From positions 1 to 62,888 of the forward strand of contig PGXW01000039.1 of assembly GCA_002839355.1 (NCBI GenBank): a DNA stretch of 62,888 bases, read 5' to 3'. The stretch's first letter is position 1; each line of letters opens with the position of its first letter. The position numbers were made by a program, and so were the translations under genes. The notes under the pieces are model-generated. The model was not told the origin of the DNA, did not search any database, and saw only the letters and a program-made list of their open reading frames with translations. This DNA comes from Spirochaetae bacterium HGW-Spirochaetae-2 (GTDB lineage Bacteria > Spirochaetota > Spirochaetia > Sphaerochaetales > Sphaerochaetaceae). Below are positions 1 through 10,100 of this stretch, piece by piece.

Positions 1-22
1 GGGGATGAAAGGTTTCGATTTC

Positions 23-59
23 CCAGGGCAGGCCCTGGAAGCAAGAGGCTTTGCCTCTT
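23..59. other. two tandem perfect hairpins
   Basis: Two perfect inverted repeats stand side by side. The first has 7-bp arms (23-29 and 32-38) with a 2-base loop. The second has 7-bp arms (43-49 and 53-59) with a 3-base loop. No T-tract follows, so they are not clear intrinsic terminators. They lie just upstream of the first gene and may end or stabilise a transcript entering from outside the window. Confidence 0.35.
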
Positions 60-100
60 CACCGCCCCATGGGGGGCCGTGTCTCACCTTACGTCCCCTA

Positions 101-655
101 ATGCTGCTGGTCCTTACCTGTGCCTTCCTTTCTCCCCTATCTGGAACCGCAAAGGACATATCGGCAGAGATCCACGTGTTCGCCGATGCTTGGTCCATCG
201 ATTCGGTGTGGATGTCCCATACCGGTATTCGTCTTGGAATTGGTGTGACCCATCCCGATGGAATCGGAGTCGAATTGCCTGTTTCCCTGCTCGTCGATCG
301 TACCGGCGGTGGAGAGATCCTGCTCGATCTTGCACTGAAGCTCGTGTGCCATCCATGGGGAACCGGTCCGTTCGTGGCGATATCCATGGCACAGGTCTGC
401 TTTTTCATAGGACAATTCATTCCCCAAGACTCACTGCATTATCTCAATGAAATTGAATTCGGCTATACCTGGAATTTTATTCCGGGGTGGTTTTTACGTC
501 CCTCGGTGATCTATCGGGATCCGTCCAACGGATTTCCCGAAAGCTACACCTATGTGCAGGCCTTGATACCGGCGTTCGGTAAATTCCAGTTTTGTATGAA
601 TGTCGGTTGGAGTTTTGCGTCGATTGTGGCATCGGATACCGTCGACGGTGTCTGA
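101..655 (+). CDS. hypothetical secreted or outer-membrane protein
   Basis: The reading frame is open from position 5, but the start is best placed at the ATG at 101, which begins a hydrophobic signal peptide (MLLVLTCAFLSPLSGTAKD). The mature part is about 160 residues, rich in aromatic residues and short alternating hydrophobic stretches, with phrases such as FGYTWNFIPGWFLRPSVIYR that resemble small beta-barrel strands. I recognise no family. It lies 14 bases upstream of a lipoprotein gene, so the two are probably co-transcribed. A role in the outer membrane is inferred only from composition and signal. Confidence 0.55.
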   Translation: MLLVLTCAFLSPLSGTAKDISAEIHVFADAWSIDSVWMSHTGIRLGIGVTHPDGIGVELPVSLLVDRTGGGEILLDLALKLVCHPWGTGPFVAISMAQVCFFIGQFIPQDSLHYLNEIEFGYTWNFIPGWFLRPSVIYRDPSNGFPESYTYVQALIPAFGKFQFCMNVGWSFASIVASDTVDGV

Positions 656-669
656 CATAAGGAGGAACC

Positions 670-1530
670 ATGAGAAGAAGGAGTATTGTTCTCACCAATG
701 TGGTGAGTCTGTGGCTGATCGTCAGTCTGTTGGGTTGTTCATTGGCGTGGGAGCCCGGAATGAATCCGCAACTGGACGAGAAGGAGATCGTGCCGATCGT
801 GGCAAGGGTTGTCGAGGAACAACTGGCAGTCGTACAACCGGTTCTCGATGAGCACGGGGTATTGTCGGCCACCGCAAGGAGCCTGGTCGGATCGGCGAGT
901 GGAACGATGATTGTCGAACACATGCTTGAAGAGGAAATGGGCTCCGACTATTTGCGGTTTTGCCATGCCGTCGCAAGTGGTGCCGATCCGTCTATCCTGC
1001 TTGGCGAGGCTGAAGGTCTGATGCCACCGGATGCATATACGGAGCTTTCGGCGAGGATGTCCACGACTGAACGGGCGATGCTCTCCTTCGGGGAGGCCCA
1101 TAGCCGTGCGATTCCTCCCAGCCAGAGGCCTGCATTCATGCGTGATTTGCAGAAACTGGTCACGAAGACACTGGTCCTCATGATTGCCGGAATCGTCTAC
1201 GCGTGCATTCCCAATATTGTCTTTTGGGGAAAGATTACAGCAGCGGCAGCGGTCTCGGTTGCCGCAGGAGTGGCTGCGACCACGATCATGTCGATATACC
1301 GGTATTACAAGTATGGGGACGAATCGTTGTCGAAATCCTTCCAGGAGTGGATAGTCGATGTCACCACAGATCCTGGAGCGGCTTATGCCATAGCCACTTC
1401 GATGATGACAGTCGGTAAAACCATGACCAACGGACCGGTGGTCACCGGTTTGATTCTGGTCGTATTCTCGATCTATCAGGTAATGGATATGGTAAAACCC
1501 CTGTTGAAGAAATACAACTTTAACGCATGA
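670..1530 (+). CDS. hypothetical lipoprotein with membrane segments
   Basis: This encodes 286 residues starting at an ATG four bases after a strong AAGGAGG. The N-terminus is a lipoprotein signal ending in SLLGC, with Cys23 as the lipidated residue. Residues about 160-205 contain two hydrophobic, Ala/Ile/Val-rich segments and residues about 255-280 a third, so the protein may also be anchored in or inserted into a membrane. No known domain is apparent. It follows the secreted protein at 101-655 closely and precedes pepT by about 90 bases containing a plausible promoter, so it is probably the last gene of its transcript. Confidence 0.6.
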   Translation: MRRRSIVLTNVVSLWLIVSLLGCSLAWEPGMNPQLDEKEIVPIVARVVEEQLAVVQPVLDEHGVLSATARSLVGSASGTMIVEHMLEEEMGSDYLRFCHAVASGADPSILLGEAEGLMPPDAYTELSARMSTTERAMLSFGEAHSRAIPPSQRPAFMRDLQKLVTKTLVLMIAGIVYACIPNIVFWGKITAAAAVSVAAGVAATTIMSIYRYYKYGDESLSKSFQEWIVDVTTDPGAAYAIATSMMTVGKTMTNGPVVTGLILVVFSIYQVMDMVKPLLKKYNFNA

Positions 1531-1559
1531 TGTTGCGGCACTCGATAGGGGGGATTGCC

Positions 1560-1588
1560 TTGCGAGGGTTCTTTAAATATGGGATACT
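1560..1588 (+). promoter_or_regulatory. sigma-70-type promoter for pepT
   Basis: A TTGCGA hexamer (1560-1565) and a GATACT hexamer (1583-1588) are separated by 17 bases. Each matches consensus at 4 of 6 positions. Transcription would start near 1595, about 28 bases before the pepT ATG and upstream of its AGGAG. Confidence 0.4.
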
Positions 1589-1623
1589 ATATGCACTTTG
1601 TTACTTCAGGAGAACCAAGAACC

Positions 1624-2877
1624 ATGACCCGATCCCCCCTATCACAGAATATCTTGAATCGGTTCCTCAAATATGTCGCCATCGATACAATGAGCGATCC
1701 GCATATAACCGACCACCGGCCGACCAGTGACGGGCAAATCGAATTGTTGCGACTGTTGGAATCGGAATTGCGTGCTTTGGGAATCGGAGACATCGTATTC
1801 GATCCGAAGGGCTATCTTGTCGCGCGGATCCCTTCCAATCTTCCAAAGGGGAAGAGTGTACCGACGATAGGGTTCATGGCGCATGTGGATGTTGCCGACG
1901 ATGTGGCAGGCAATGGTGTCAAAGCCCGTGTGATAGATTCATACGATGGTAAGGATATTGTCCTGAACCGGGAATATTCCATTACGAAGGACGACAATCC
2001 GTTGTTGGCCGGGTATGTCGGACAGCAGTTGGTGGTTACCGACGGGACAACCCTCCTTGGGGGAGACGACAAGGCGGGAGTCGCGATTCTCATGGCGCTT
2101 GCCGAACGGTTGGTTGCCAACGATGCCATTGGGCATGGTGAGGTGGAACTGGTATTCACCTCCGATGAGGAGACGGGTTCGGGCATGGATGCATTCGATG
2201 TCGGTATGCTGAGATCCCGTTGCTGTTATACGATCGACGGAGGTGAACGGGGGGAGATTGAAGCCGAATGTTTCAATGCGGCGACCGTCGAAGTCGATTT
2301 CCAAGGGATTCCCTACCATTTGGGTGCGGCCCGTGGACGGATGGTGAACAGCGTCTCCATGGCTGTCTCGTTTATCGCCTCGTTGCCTAGGAGTGAGAGC
2401 CCAGAGGCGACCGACGGGCGATATGGCTATTATTGTGCCGAGGAAATCAAGGGTTCCAGCATCCATACGCATGCAATCTTCTATCTGAGGGACTTTGAAC
2501 TGGAGGGGTTGGAGCGCAGGATCGATGTGTTGCGTAGTCTTGCCGCAACAACCGAGAAATTGTTTTCCGGTGGAAAGGTCGAAGTGAATTCCAAGATTGT
2601 GTACCAGAACATGTATGAAGCAATCAAGAAGGATCCCGCCATCATGGAAGCCATTTGGAAGGCTGGGGAAAAGTTGGGTGTGAAGCTGCATGAGAAGATC
2701 ATACGGGGAGGAACCGATGGAGCGAGGCTGGCACAGATGGGGATTCCCGCTCCAAATATCTTTACCGGCTCACACAACCTCCACTCCCGATTCGAGTGGG
2801 TGGCCGTTGGAGCCATGGAGGAGTCGGCGTTGTTGGTGGAGCAGATCATTGCCCATTGGGCGGGAGTCGATGCTTGA
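1624..2877 (+). CDS. pepT: peptidase T (tripeptide aminopeptidase)
   Basis: This is a cytoplasmic dizinc aminopeptidase of family M20B that removes the N-terminal residue from tripeptides. The product is 417 residues, close to the usual length of about 410. Visible motifs are MAHVDVADD (first zinc His and Asp near 87-89), GGDDKAG (bridging Asp near 150), TSDEETGSG (catalytic Glu pair near 183), and SHNLHSRFEW near the C-terminus with the last zinc His. The ATG at 1624 is preferred over upstream in-frame codons because AGGAG lies 11 bases before it and the protein then begins like family members. The downstream gene starts inside its stop codon. Confidence 0.92.
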   Translation: MTRSPLSQNILNRFLKYVAIDTMSDPHITDHRPTSDGQIELLRLLESELRALGIGDIVFDPKGYLVARIPSNLPKGKSVPTIGFMAHVDVADDVAGNGVKARVIDSYDGKDIVLNREYSITKDDNPLLAGYVGQQLVVTDGTTLLGGDDKAGVAILMALAERLVANDAIGHGEVELVFTSDEETGSGMDAFDVGMLRSRCCYTIDGGERGEIEAECFNAATVEVDFQGIPYHLGAARGRMVNSVSMAVSFIASLPRSESPEATDGRYGYYCAEEIKGSSIHTHAIFYLRDFELEGLERRIDVLRSLAATTEKLFSGGKVEVNSKIVYQNMYEAIKKDPAIMEAIWKAGEKLGVKLHEKIIRGGTDGARLAQMGIPAPNIFTGSHNLHSRFEWVAVGAMEESALLVEQIIAHWAGVDA

Positions 2878-4019
2878 GGAAAAGGTCTTGGCGAATACTG
2901 TTGCTGACGGTGGTCATACTCTTTCCGGTGTTTGCACTTGGAGCAAGTACGGATACCGCGCGATTGGAGATCATCGTTCCACCCTCAGTGGCAGTTTCGT
3001 CGGATGTATTGCGTGCATCTACCAGCGTTGTCGCCGGTCGCGAATTTGATTGGCGGCTTGCGTTCAGCGATTCGGCCACCGAAATATTTAGGATCGAACT
3101 CTCCGAAATCATCTACGACGACTCCCTGTTTACCGGAAAACACCTGTTGCAAGTGACCGTGGGAATCGGTTGGCGTGATTCGGATATCATCCGGACAATT
3201 GCCTGTCTTGTTCCCGAGGGAACCTCTTGGGAAACCGCTTATCGGCAAGAGTTGGCAAAGCTGTTTCGTTCCGATATGAGTGATGTTTTCCCTTCTTCCG
3301 ACGAATCAAGACTTTCACATGCCATGGCTTCCGGATATTGGACAACCTCGGATGCCACCGAATTGTCTGTTGGCGAACGGGTTTGGGTTACCGATACCCA
3401 GGGAACTGCGGTTGCCCTGATGACGGTGGTCGATCGGTTCGATTTTCCAGGAGAGTCCGAACAACCGGTTGCGGTTACTGAATTCAGTCCACTGTGGGCC
3501 AAACGGCCGATTGTTGTAGGAATGCCCCTGGTGAGACAGAAGACCGCCCTTTCACTCTCCATGGCATTTCCTGTCTCGTTGGAGCGCATCGGTATGGAAG
3601 CAGCTGTCGAATTGCCGATCAGAGGAACGTTGTTCCGGTTCTCGGGTAAAGCTGGAGTCGATACCCTCATGGACAATTCGGCTTACGAGGTAATGGCACA
3701 GGCTGGTCTGGTTTCCCGGTTTGCTCTCGGGATATTCGGCAAATCGCCCGATGTATTGGGGTCTTGGTGGTCAAATTTGCAAACCGCGGCACTTTTCCAT
3801 GTGGGAGTCGGAACCCGGTGGCATGCTTCCGATGGGTTCGGGCTTCTTCTTGGTGCCGAGGTAGAGCTCCAAGTGTCCCACCAAAGTTCAGCCCATTGGT
3901 ATTGGGGTGTATCGGTCGGGTACAGGTATCGGGTACTGGTCGAATCGGGATTCGGTTCGTCAGTACAGGGGAACGAACGGGGAATTACCCTCTCGCCGAT
4001 TGCCGGTTGGCTGTGGTAG
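2874..4019 (+). CDS. hypothetical exported protein, TTG start
   Basis: A TTG at 2874 overlaps the pepT stop (TTGA), has a GGGAG upstream, and opens a clean signal peptide (LRKRSWRILLLTVVILF then PVFALGA). The mature protein is about 357 residues. The second half has glycine- and aromatic-rich alternating segments ending in a hydrophobic C-terminus (SPIAGWLW), which suggests an outer-membrane barrel. I cannot assign a family. The overlap with pepT points to translational coupling, and the next gene is a lipoprotein 12 bases downstream, so the two may work together in the envelope. Confidence 0.6.
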   Translation: MRKRSWRILLLTVVILFPVFALGASTDTARLEIIVPPSVAVSSDVLRASTSVVAGREFDWRLAFSDSATEIFRIELSEIIYDDSLFTGKHLLQVTVGIGWRDSDIIRTIACLVPEGTSWETAYRQELAKLFRSDMSDVFPSSDESRLSHAMASGYWTTSDATELSVGERVWVTDTQGTAVALMTVVDRFDFPGESEQPVAVTEFSPLWAKRPIVVGMPLVRQKTALSLSMAFPVSLERIGMEAAVELPIRGTLFRFSGKAGVDTLMDNSAYEVMAQAGLVSRFALGIFGKSPDVLGSWWSNLQTAALFHVGVGTRWHASDGFGLLLGAEVELQVSHQSSAHWYWGVSVGYRYRVLVESGFGSSVQGNERGITLSPIAGWLW

Positions 4020-4031
4020 ACTACAGATACG

Positions 4032-5426
4032 ATGAGAAAACCAGTAGCCGTCCTATTGCTGTTGCTTACAATCCTTGCCATGGGGTGTTCTTCCTTGAGC
4101 ACATGGGTGAAATCCAACATGGAAGGTGTTCCTGTATGGGTGTACGAACCGCAAGTATCGAGGACGCAGATTGCCTTTGTCGGCAAGGGAACCGCAACGA
4201 ACGAGAATCGCGCACGTGTCCTTGCCTACGAATCGGTGCTCTCACAGCTGTCGGTGTACATCGGTGAGGATGTGACGGGAAGACATATAGCGGAACTATC
4301 TTCGCGGAATGCAATAGAGAGTTATCGTTTGAAGGTGACACAGGAATTCGTCAAGGTAAACGAAGGTTCGGTCGACGTCTATTTCCTGGCTATCGCAGAC
4401 AGTTCGGTGCTTGAGAAGGCCCGCACCGATTCGGAGGTCCAACTGTTGGAGAAGCAACAGGAGATGGATAGGTTGTCGGCTCTTGGGGCGAGGGCTTTTC
4501 GGGAGAACAAGGACATCGTGGCGGCCAAGCAGTATCTGGGTATCGCCAAAATCGCAAGTGCGTTGCCCGTAGACCGCGGAGCGAAGCGCTACGATGAATC
4601 GATAGCTCGGATTGGAACCATCCTCCAGGCCTTGACTCTCTCGGTATCGGTCGGGGACCCTTCGCTTCCCACTACGGAGGCAACTCTGAGACGGGGAACC
4701 AGGACGCTTTCACCGAGAGTGGTGGAAGCCCCGATCACCGTTCGGACCACTGCCCGCAATGGAATGGGAGAGCCGTATGCGGACTCCCAACGGTTCGTGA
4801 CGAACAACAACGGTCAGTTCACCTATACTACGAACAACCCTTCCCTGGTGGGCCAAGGCGATCTGGTCCTGTACATCGATCTCGACGCCGAATTGGAATT
4901 CTTGAAGCACTTCGACCCCGACGTCCATGCACAGTTCACACAGATGCTACAAGCGAAGCAAGTCTATTACCCTTATGCAAGGATATCGATTGTCGGAAAC
5001 CAACCGTTGGTGGTTGCGGTGTTTGAATTCTCCCTGCAGGGAGACCTGCTCGAATCGGTTTCGGCGAATACTTCGATTGCGCAAAACTTGTCGAAAGATG
5101 GAGTCGTTGTAGCAGTCGCCTCTCCACAACGTACTGACGACGATCTGGAGACGCTGGCAGTGCTCCGTTCCACCTATCCGAACAGTACGTACGCCTTGTT
5201 CGGAAATGCCGGTATCTCGCAGAGCAAGTCGACAGACAATGGTGCAACCGTGACAGTCATTGGAGAGACCTTTCTGCTAAATCTGAGAACCGGTGCGGTT
5301 GTCGGCTCGACAGGCAATGTGACGGCCAATTCGGTTGCCTCGACCATGGATGGGGCGCAACGTTCCGCGTTCGCCCGTTTTGGTACCATAACCGCATCGT
5401 TGATGTACCGGTACCTGTACCGGTAA
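4032..5426 (+). CDS. LPP20-like lipoprotein
   Basis: This encodes a 464-residue protein with a lipoprotein signal (LLTILAMGC, Cys19). Residues about 35-130 (PVWVYEPQ..., then GKGTATNENRARVLAYESVL) resemble the LPP20/LptA-like lipoprotein domain, where the protein typically begins with W-x-x-x-P and a run of alanine-rich helix. The remainder is not recognised. It includes repeated beta-rich blocks and a C-terminal SAFARFGTITASLMYRYLYR. It probably sits on the inner face of the outer membrane. It is the last gene of the envelope cluster, and its stop lies in a hairpin shared with the convergent phosphodiesterase gene. Confidence 0.6.
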   Translation: MRKPVAVLLLLLTILAMGCSSLSTWVKSNMEGVPVWVYEPQVSRTQIAFVGKGTATNENRARVLAYESVLSQLSVYIGEDVTGRHIAELSSRNAIESYRLKVTQEFVKVNEGSVDVYFLAIADSSVLEKARTDSEVQLLEKQQEMDRLSALGARAFRENKDIVAAKQYLGIAKIASALPVDRGAKRYDESIARIGTILQALTLSVSVGDPSLPTTEATLRRGTRTLSPRVVEAPITVRTTARNGMGEPYADSQRFVTNNNGQFTYTTNNPSLVGQGDLVLYIDLDAELEFLKHFDPDVHAQFTQMLQAKQVYYPYARISIVGNQPLVVAVFEFSLQGDLLESVSANTSIAQNLSKDGVVVAVASPQRTDDDLETLAVLRSTYPNSTYALFGNAGISQSKSTDNGATVTVIGETFLLNLRTGAVVGSTGNVTANSVASTMDGAQRSAFARFGTITASLMYRYLYR

Positions 5427-5438
5427 CCTTACGGTTAC
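5423..5438. terminator. hairpin between convergent genes
   Basis: A perfect 6-bp stem (GTAACC / GGTTAC) with loop TTAC covers the stop codons of both convergent genes. No T-tract follows on the plus strand, and on the minus strand the T-run precedes the stem, so efficiency as an intrinsic terminator is doubtful. Confidence 0.3.
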
Positions 5439-6187
5439 AGAAAAAGTCCCGGATCGTTCGAGATGATTCCATCGACTCCGAGTCCCATCAACCGGTCCCC
5501 GACAGACTTGTCGTTGACTGTCCAGGTGAGCACCGGATACCCTTTGTGTTCCCTGAATTTTCTCAACATGGCCGCATCGACCTGCTTATGGTCCGGTTTG
5601 AGTACTGTAGCTCCCGCGACATGCCGACCCCACCCGTGCTGGAGCGGCTTGGGGACATCCTCGGATTCGCAGTAGATGACAGCCGTCGGCAAAGCATGCC
5701 CGGAGGCACGGTTGAAATAGCGGACAGCGAATGGATTGAACGACGAGACCATGCATACTTTCTCCAAACCATGCTTGCGGATGGTCTCCCAGGTCTTTTC
5801 GCCAATCCTGGTGTCCTTCCAGCCTTTGACCTTCAGCTCGATATCGTAATAGAGCCGATCCCCATGCCGATCGAACAGTTCGTCGAGGAGGGGAATACGT
5901 TCACCAGCAAATTCGGCACCCTTGTGCGAACCGACATCGAGTTCCGACAGCTGGCTGTAATCGAGATCCTCTACAACCCCATCAGCACCAGCCAAGCGCT
6001 TCAGGTCGTGGTCATGGATCACCACCAGCTCGCCGCTTCTACAGACATGGATATCCAATTCTACCCCAGGAACGCCACGATCGACACAGAGATCGAATGC
6101 CTTCATGGTATTTTCCGGCGCAAGATCGGAATATCCCCTGTGACCGAACACCAATGGCCGTTTGGCATGTCCGAACAAGCTGTTCAT
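5435..6187 (-). CDS. glpQ: glycerophosphodiester phosphodiesterase
   Basis: This hydrolyses glycerophosphodiesters, such as deacylated phospholipid headgroups, to glycerol-3-phosphate and an alcohol. The 250-residue cytoplasmic-type protein shows the GDPD signature: GHRGYSDLAPENT near the N-terminus (catalytic His), ELDIHVCRSGELVVIHDHDL (metal-binding Glu/Asp and second catalytic His), and DIELKVKG further on. There is no signal peptide, so it resembles UgpQ more than periplasmic GlpQ. The ATG at 6187 is chosen because AGGTGG lies nine bases upstream. It would feed glycerol-3-phosphate metabolism together with glpK at 12.4 kb. Confidence 0.88.
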   Translation of the reverse strand: MNSLFGHAKRPLVFGHRGYSDLAPENTMKAFDLCVDRGVPGVELDIHVCRSGELVVIHDHDLKRLAGADGVVEDLDYSQLSELDVGSHKGAEFAGERIPLLDELFDRHGDRLYYDIELKVKGWKDTRIGEKTWETIRKHGLEKVCMVSSFNPFAVRYFNRASGHALPTAVIYCESEDVPKPLQHGWGRHVAGATVLKPDHKQVDAAMLRKFREHKGYPVLTWTVNDKSVGDRLMGLGVDGIISNDPGLFL

Positions 6188-6212
6188 ACTGCTATTCCAC
6201 CTTTTTTGCATA

Positions 6213-7055
6213 TCAATTGGCGAAACCACGCAAGAGGGTGATCTCCTGTTTCCAGAGCTCGGGATCGGTGGTCTCCAGGATCAATGGGATTCCTTCGAAC
6301 CGGGAATCGGTCATGAGGGCCTTGAACGGTGCTATGCCCAGGTTTCCCTGCCCCAACGGAGCATGCCGGTCCACATGGCTGTCGTGAACGCTTTTCGCAT
6401 CGTTCAGGTGCATGCCCATGAGCCTGTCGAATCCGATGATCCGATCGAAATCGTCCATGACCGCGGCAAACGTCTCGGCAGTCCTGATATCGTATCCGGC
6501 AGCAAAGATATGGCACGTGTCTATACACACGCCGAGGCGATCGGTGTGTTCCACCCGTTCAATGATGCGGGCAATTTCCTCGAATGTGCGACCGAGTGCG
6601 GAGCCCTGGCCGGCAGTGGTCTCAAGGACAGCGCTCACCCCTTCGGTCTCGGCCAAGGCCTCGTCGATGCCTTGCGATATGAGCAGCATGCAGTCGTCCG
6701 GATCGATCTGCTTGAGGTGTGCACCGGGATGGAAATTCAGCCTGTCCAAACCCAACAGTTGGACCCGCTTCATCTCATCGATGAAGGAATCGACACTGAT
6801 GCGCCGCTTCTCGGGATCGGGATTTCCCAGATTGATCAGATACCCGTCGTGGGGAAGCACTTGTCCTGCCGAGAAACCGGCATCCGCCATAGCCTTCTTG
6901 AACAAACCGATCTGTTCCTCCGTAAGAGGCGCGACTTTCCACTGCTTCTGGTTTTTCGTAAACAACGCGAACGCGTTCGCCCCGATGTCGATCGCATGCT
7001 GAATCGCATTGTGCACACCGCCCGAAGCACTCACATGAGCTCCTATATAATGCAT
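6213..7055 (-). CDS. nfo: endonuclease IV (AP endonuclease)
   Basis: This cleaves DNA 5' to abasic sites in base-excision repair, using a trinuclear zinc centre in a TIM barrel. The 280 residues match the usual length. Visible motifs are GAHVSASGG at the N-terminus, LNFHPGAHL (zinc His), VLETTAGQGSALG (zinc Glu), GVCIDTCHIFAAGYD, MHLNDAK, DRHAPLGQGNLG, and PLILETTDP near the end. An AGGAG lies six bases before the ATG. It sits directly upstream of the phosphodiesterase gene in the same direction. A uracil-DNA glycosylase, which makes its substrate, is encoded at 16.4 kb. Confidence 0.95.
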   Translation of the reverse strand: MHYIGAHVSASGGVHNAIQHAIDIGANAFALFTKNQKQWKVAPLTEEQIGLFKKAMADAGFSAGQVLPHDGYLINLGNPDPEKRRISVDSFIDEMKRVQLLGLDRLNFHPGAHLKQIDPDDCMLLISQGIDEALAETEGVSAVLETTAGQGSALGRTFEEIARIIERVEHTDRLGVCIDTCHIFAAGYDIRTAETFAAVMDDFDRIIGFDRLMGMHLNDAKSVHDSHVDRHAPLGQGNLGIAPFKALMTDSRFEGIPLILETTDPELWKQEITLLRGFAN

Positions 7056-7156
7056 GGCAGACTCCTCATGGTTCGAAGGTACGTAAGAACCGGAGGGTTG
7101 TCAATCCAAAGAGGGCGTGGTAACTTCTCTCAGTGTCAAGACGACAGGAGGTACCA

Positions 7157-10100
7157 GTGGGTGTACTAGTGGATGAGCCGGAATTATCGATGATGCCAGG
7201 AGACGAAATCTATGGTTTTGTCCTTGAATCGATCGACGTGCTCGATGACTATCATGGGTATGGTTACTTCTATCGACACCGGATCACCGGAATGGAAGTC
7301 TACCATGTCGCGAACAAGGACCCCGAGAATTTCTTCGGATTCATCTTCAAGACACCACCGGTGAACGATTGCGGCACTCCGCACATCATCGAACACTGTC
7401 TTCTTGCCGGTTCCAAACGGTATCCTGTCCGCGATCCATTCATGTCCCTGCTCAAGGGAAGTGCCAATACATTCATGAATGCCATGACCTATCCCGATTA
7501 TACGGTCTATCCGGCAGCTTCGCCATTGCTCAAGGACTACAAGCACCTGTTCGCGGTGTACGCCGATGCGGTTTTCAATCCCTTGTTGCGCGAGGAAACC
7601 TTCTGGCAGGAAGGAATCCGCATCACAACGGACCCCGAAGGGAATCTGAAGTTCGACGGTGTCGTCTACAATGAGATGTTGGGGGAATTGTCGGACCACG
7701 ATGCGATCGTAGGCCGTCAAAGTATTCGGAGTCTCTATCCCGATACGCCGTATTTCTATGAATCCGGTGGGGATCCCAGCCATATCATCAAGCTGAACTA
7801 CCGGCAGTTCGCCGGCTACTATGCCTCGCATTACCATCCTTCGAATTGCCGATTGTTCCTCTACGGCGACCAGAACGCCACAGAGCAGCTTGCGTTGCTG
7901 GATGACCTGTATCTCGCCGACTCCAGTGCCATGAGCAGCCCGGGTCCGACGCCTCTGGCAAAAGCTTGGAACAAACCGAAGACAGTCTATGCCACCAGTC
8001 CATCCGAATCTGATTCTGAACTTGGGAACGATGCCTCGGTCACGATCAGTTGGGCAACTTCCACTGTGGAGGATCCGGTGGAAGTCCTCACATTGACTAT
8101 CCTGACAGATATCCTGTTGGGGAATCCGGGTGCTCCGTTGTACAAGGCTATCATCGATTCAAGGCTGGCAAAGGATATCTCCCAGGTCAGCGGTATGGAT
8201 ACCAGTTTCAGGCAGATGCCGTTTACCGTCGGATTCAAGGGAATCGATCCCCAAAAGGCTCAGGAAGCCCAGGAGCTTGTGCTCAAGACCCTGACCGATA
8301 TCGTCGGTAAGGGAATTCCGCGCCAGTTGGTGTTAAACGCAGTCAAACGCCAGGAGTTCCTGCTGCAGGAACTAACAGGTGACATCCCTGTCGGCTTGCG
8401 TGCCATGAACCGCGCCACACGCGGATGGCTGCAGAACCTCAAGCCACACGTCACTGTCGGTATCTCCTCGGCCTTGGAGCGGTTGAAGACATTGATCGTC
8501 GCTTCGTCTCCTCAGGAGGGTGAGCTGTTTGCCCATGTGGAGATGTCGGACGGCGCGAGAGGATATTTCGAACGTTGGATCGCCAAGCATCTGCTGGACA
8601 ACCCCCATCGCTGTCTCTTGGTGGTGAAACCGGATCCGAAGCATACCAAGCTCATGGACGAGCTGATGCGACAACGGTTGCTGGAGGTCCAAGAATCACT
8701 GGGCAAGGACGCCTTGGTGCAGTTGGACTCGGATACCCAGCGCTTCGTCAGATTCGAAGAACAACGCGATACCCCCGAGGCCATGGCCACTATTCCCCGG
8801 TTGGTCAAGGAAGACTTGCCGGAGACGATACGTGTCCTTCCCCAGCACCAGGGCGAAGCCGGTGGTGCGCCCCTCTATCTCCAAACGATGGAAACCAACG
8901 GAATTGTCTACACCGACGGTCTGTTCTCGGTGGGAGACCTGAATGAAGAAGAACAGTTGCTCCTTCCCCTGCTCACCAGGATGCTCCATATGACGGGAGT
9001 AGGGGATATCCCGTATGACCAGATGGCGGTTCGTATCCGCGAGAAGACTGGTGGACTCTATTTCTTCCTGGAAAGCTCTTCCATCCTGCAGTCGGCGGAA
9101 TTCTCCCTGTCCGCGCTCGTGTTCCGGATCAAATGTCTCGAACGGGACCAGGAGGAGGCACTGTCGCTGCTCTCGGATATCCTGAGGAATGCGAATCTCG
9201 GTGATGCCGAACGATTGTATGCCGTGATCCGCGACCTGATAAGCGACTACGAGTCGAATGTCTCCAGCGCAGGCCAAATGTACGCATCGCAACGTGCCGC
9301 AGGTCACTTTTCACGCATACTCAAGCAAAACGAGATGTGGAACGGCATAGACCAATGGTTCCATCTTGTCGGGCATGACCCGGAGGATCCGGCCACGTTG
9401 CAGGCGATAGGCTCCTCACTCGAGACTTTGCGCACCAAGATTGTGGATAGGGACCGGTTGACTTTGCACCTCTGCACATCGGAGCACCTGTTGGCGGCGG
9501 CAGAGCAAAGCGTGAGGACCTTCGCGCAATCCATTCCCGAGCATCTGGTGTCTTTACGCGAACACACGAGGGATACCAGTCCTATCGAAAAGAGGACCGG
9601 CCGGGAGTTGGAGCTCTTCAGGATACCTTCGTCGGTCAGTTTCAGCGCCATGGTCTGCCGCTCTTGCGAACCCTTCGAACCGATGCAGGCACACCAGACC
9701 GTCCTGGCCCATATATTGACTACGAACCATTTGTGGGAACAGGTGCGGGGAGTCGGTGGAGCATATGGGGTAAGTGCCCATATCGATATGCTTGAACGGC
9801 TATGTATTTTTTCCAGCTACCGTGACCCCCGCATCGACGGGACCTTGAACGATTTCCGTTCGGTACTCGGGCGTATCGCCGGGGATGGGGTCGATCAGGA
9901 GTTGGTGGACCTTGCCATCATATCCATAATCAGCCGCGAGCTTAAGCCCTATTACCCGAAGGATGCATCCATGATCGCGTTCCGCCGCGCCCTATTCGGG
10001 ATTACCGATGTGTTCCGCAGCGACAGGAGGGGGTGGATTCTCGGGACTACGGTGGATGATGTGCGAAGTGCCGCCAAGGCATTGTTGGATTCCATGGATG

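Noticed and set aside
6162-7169. Plus-strand frame of 335 codons over endonuclease IV
   Set aside because: It lies antisense to a clear nfo gene, which has all its metal-site motifs.
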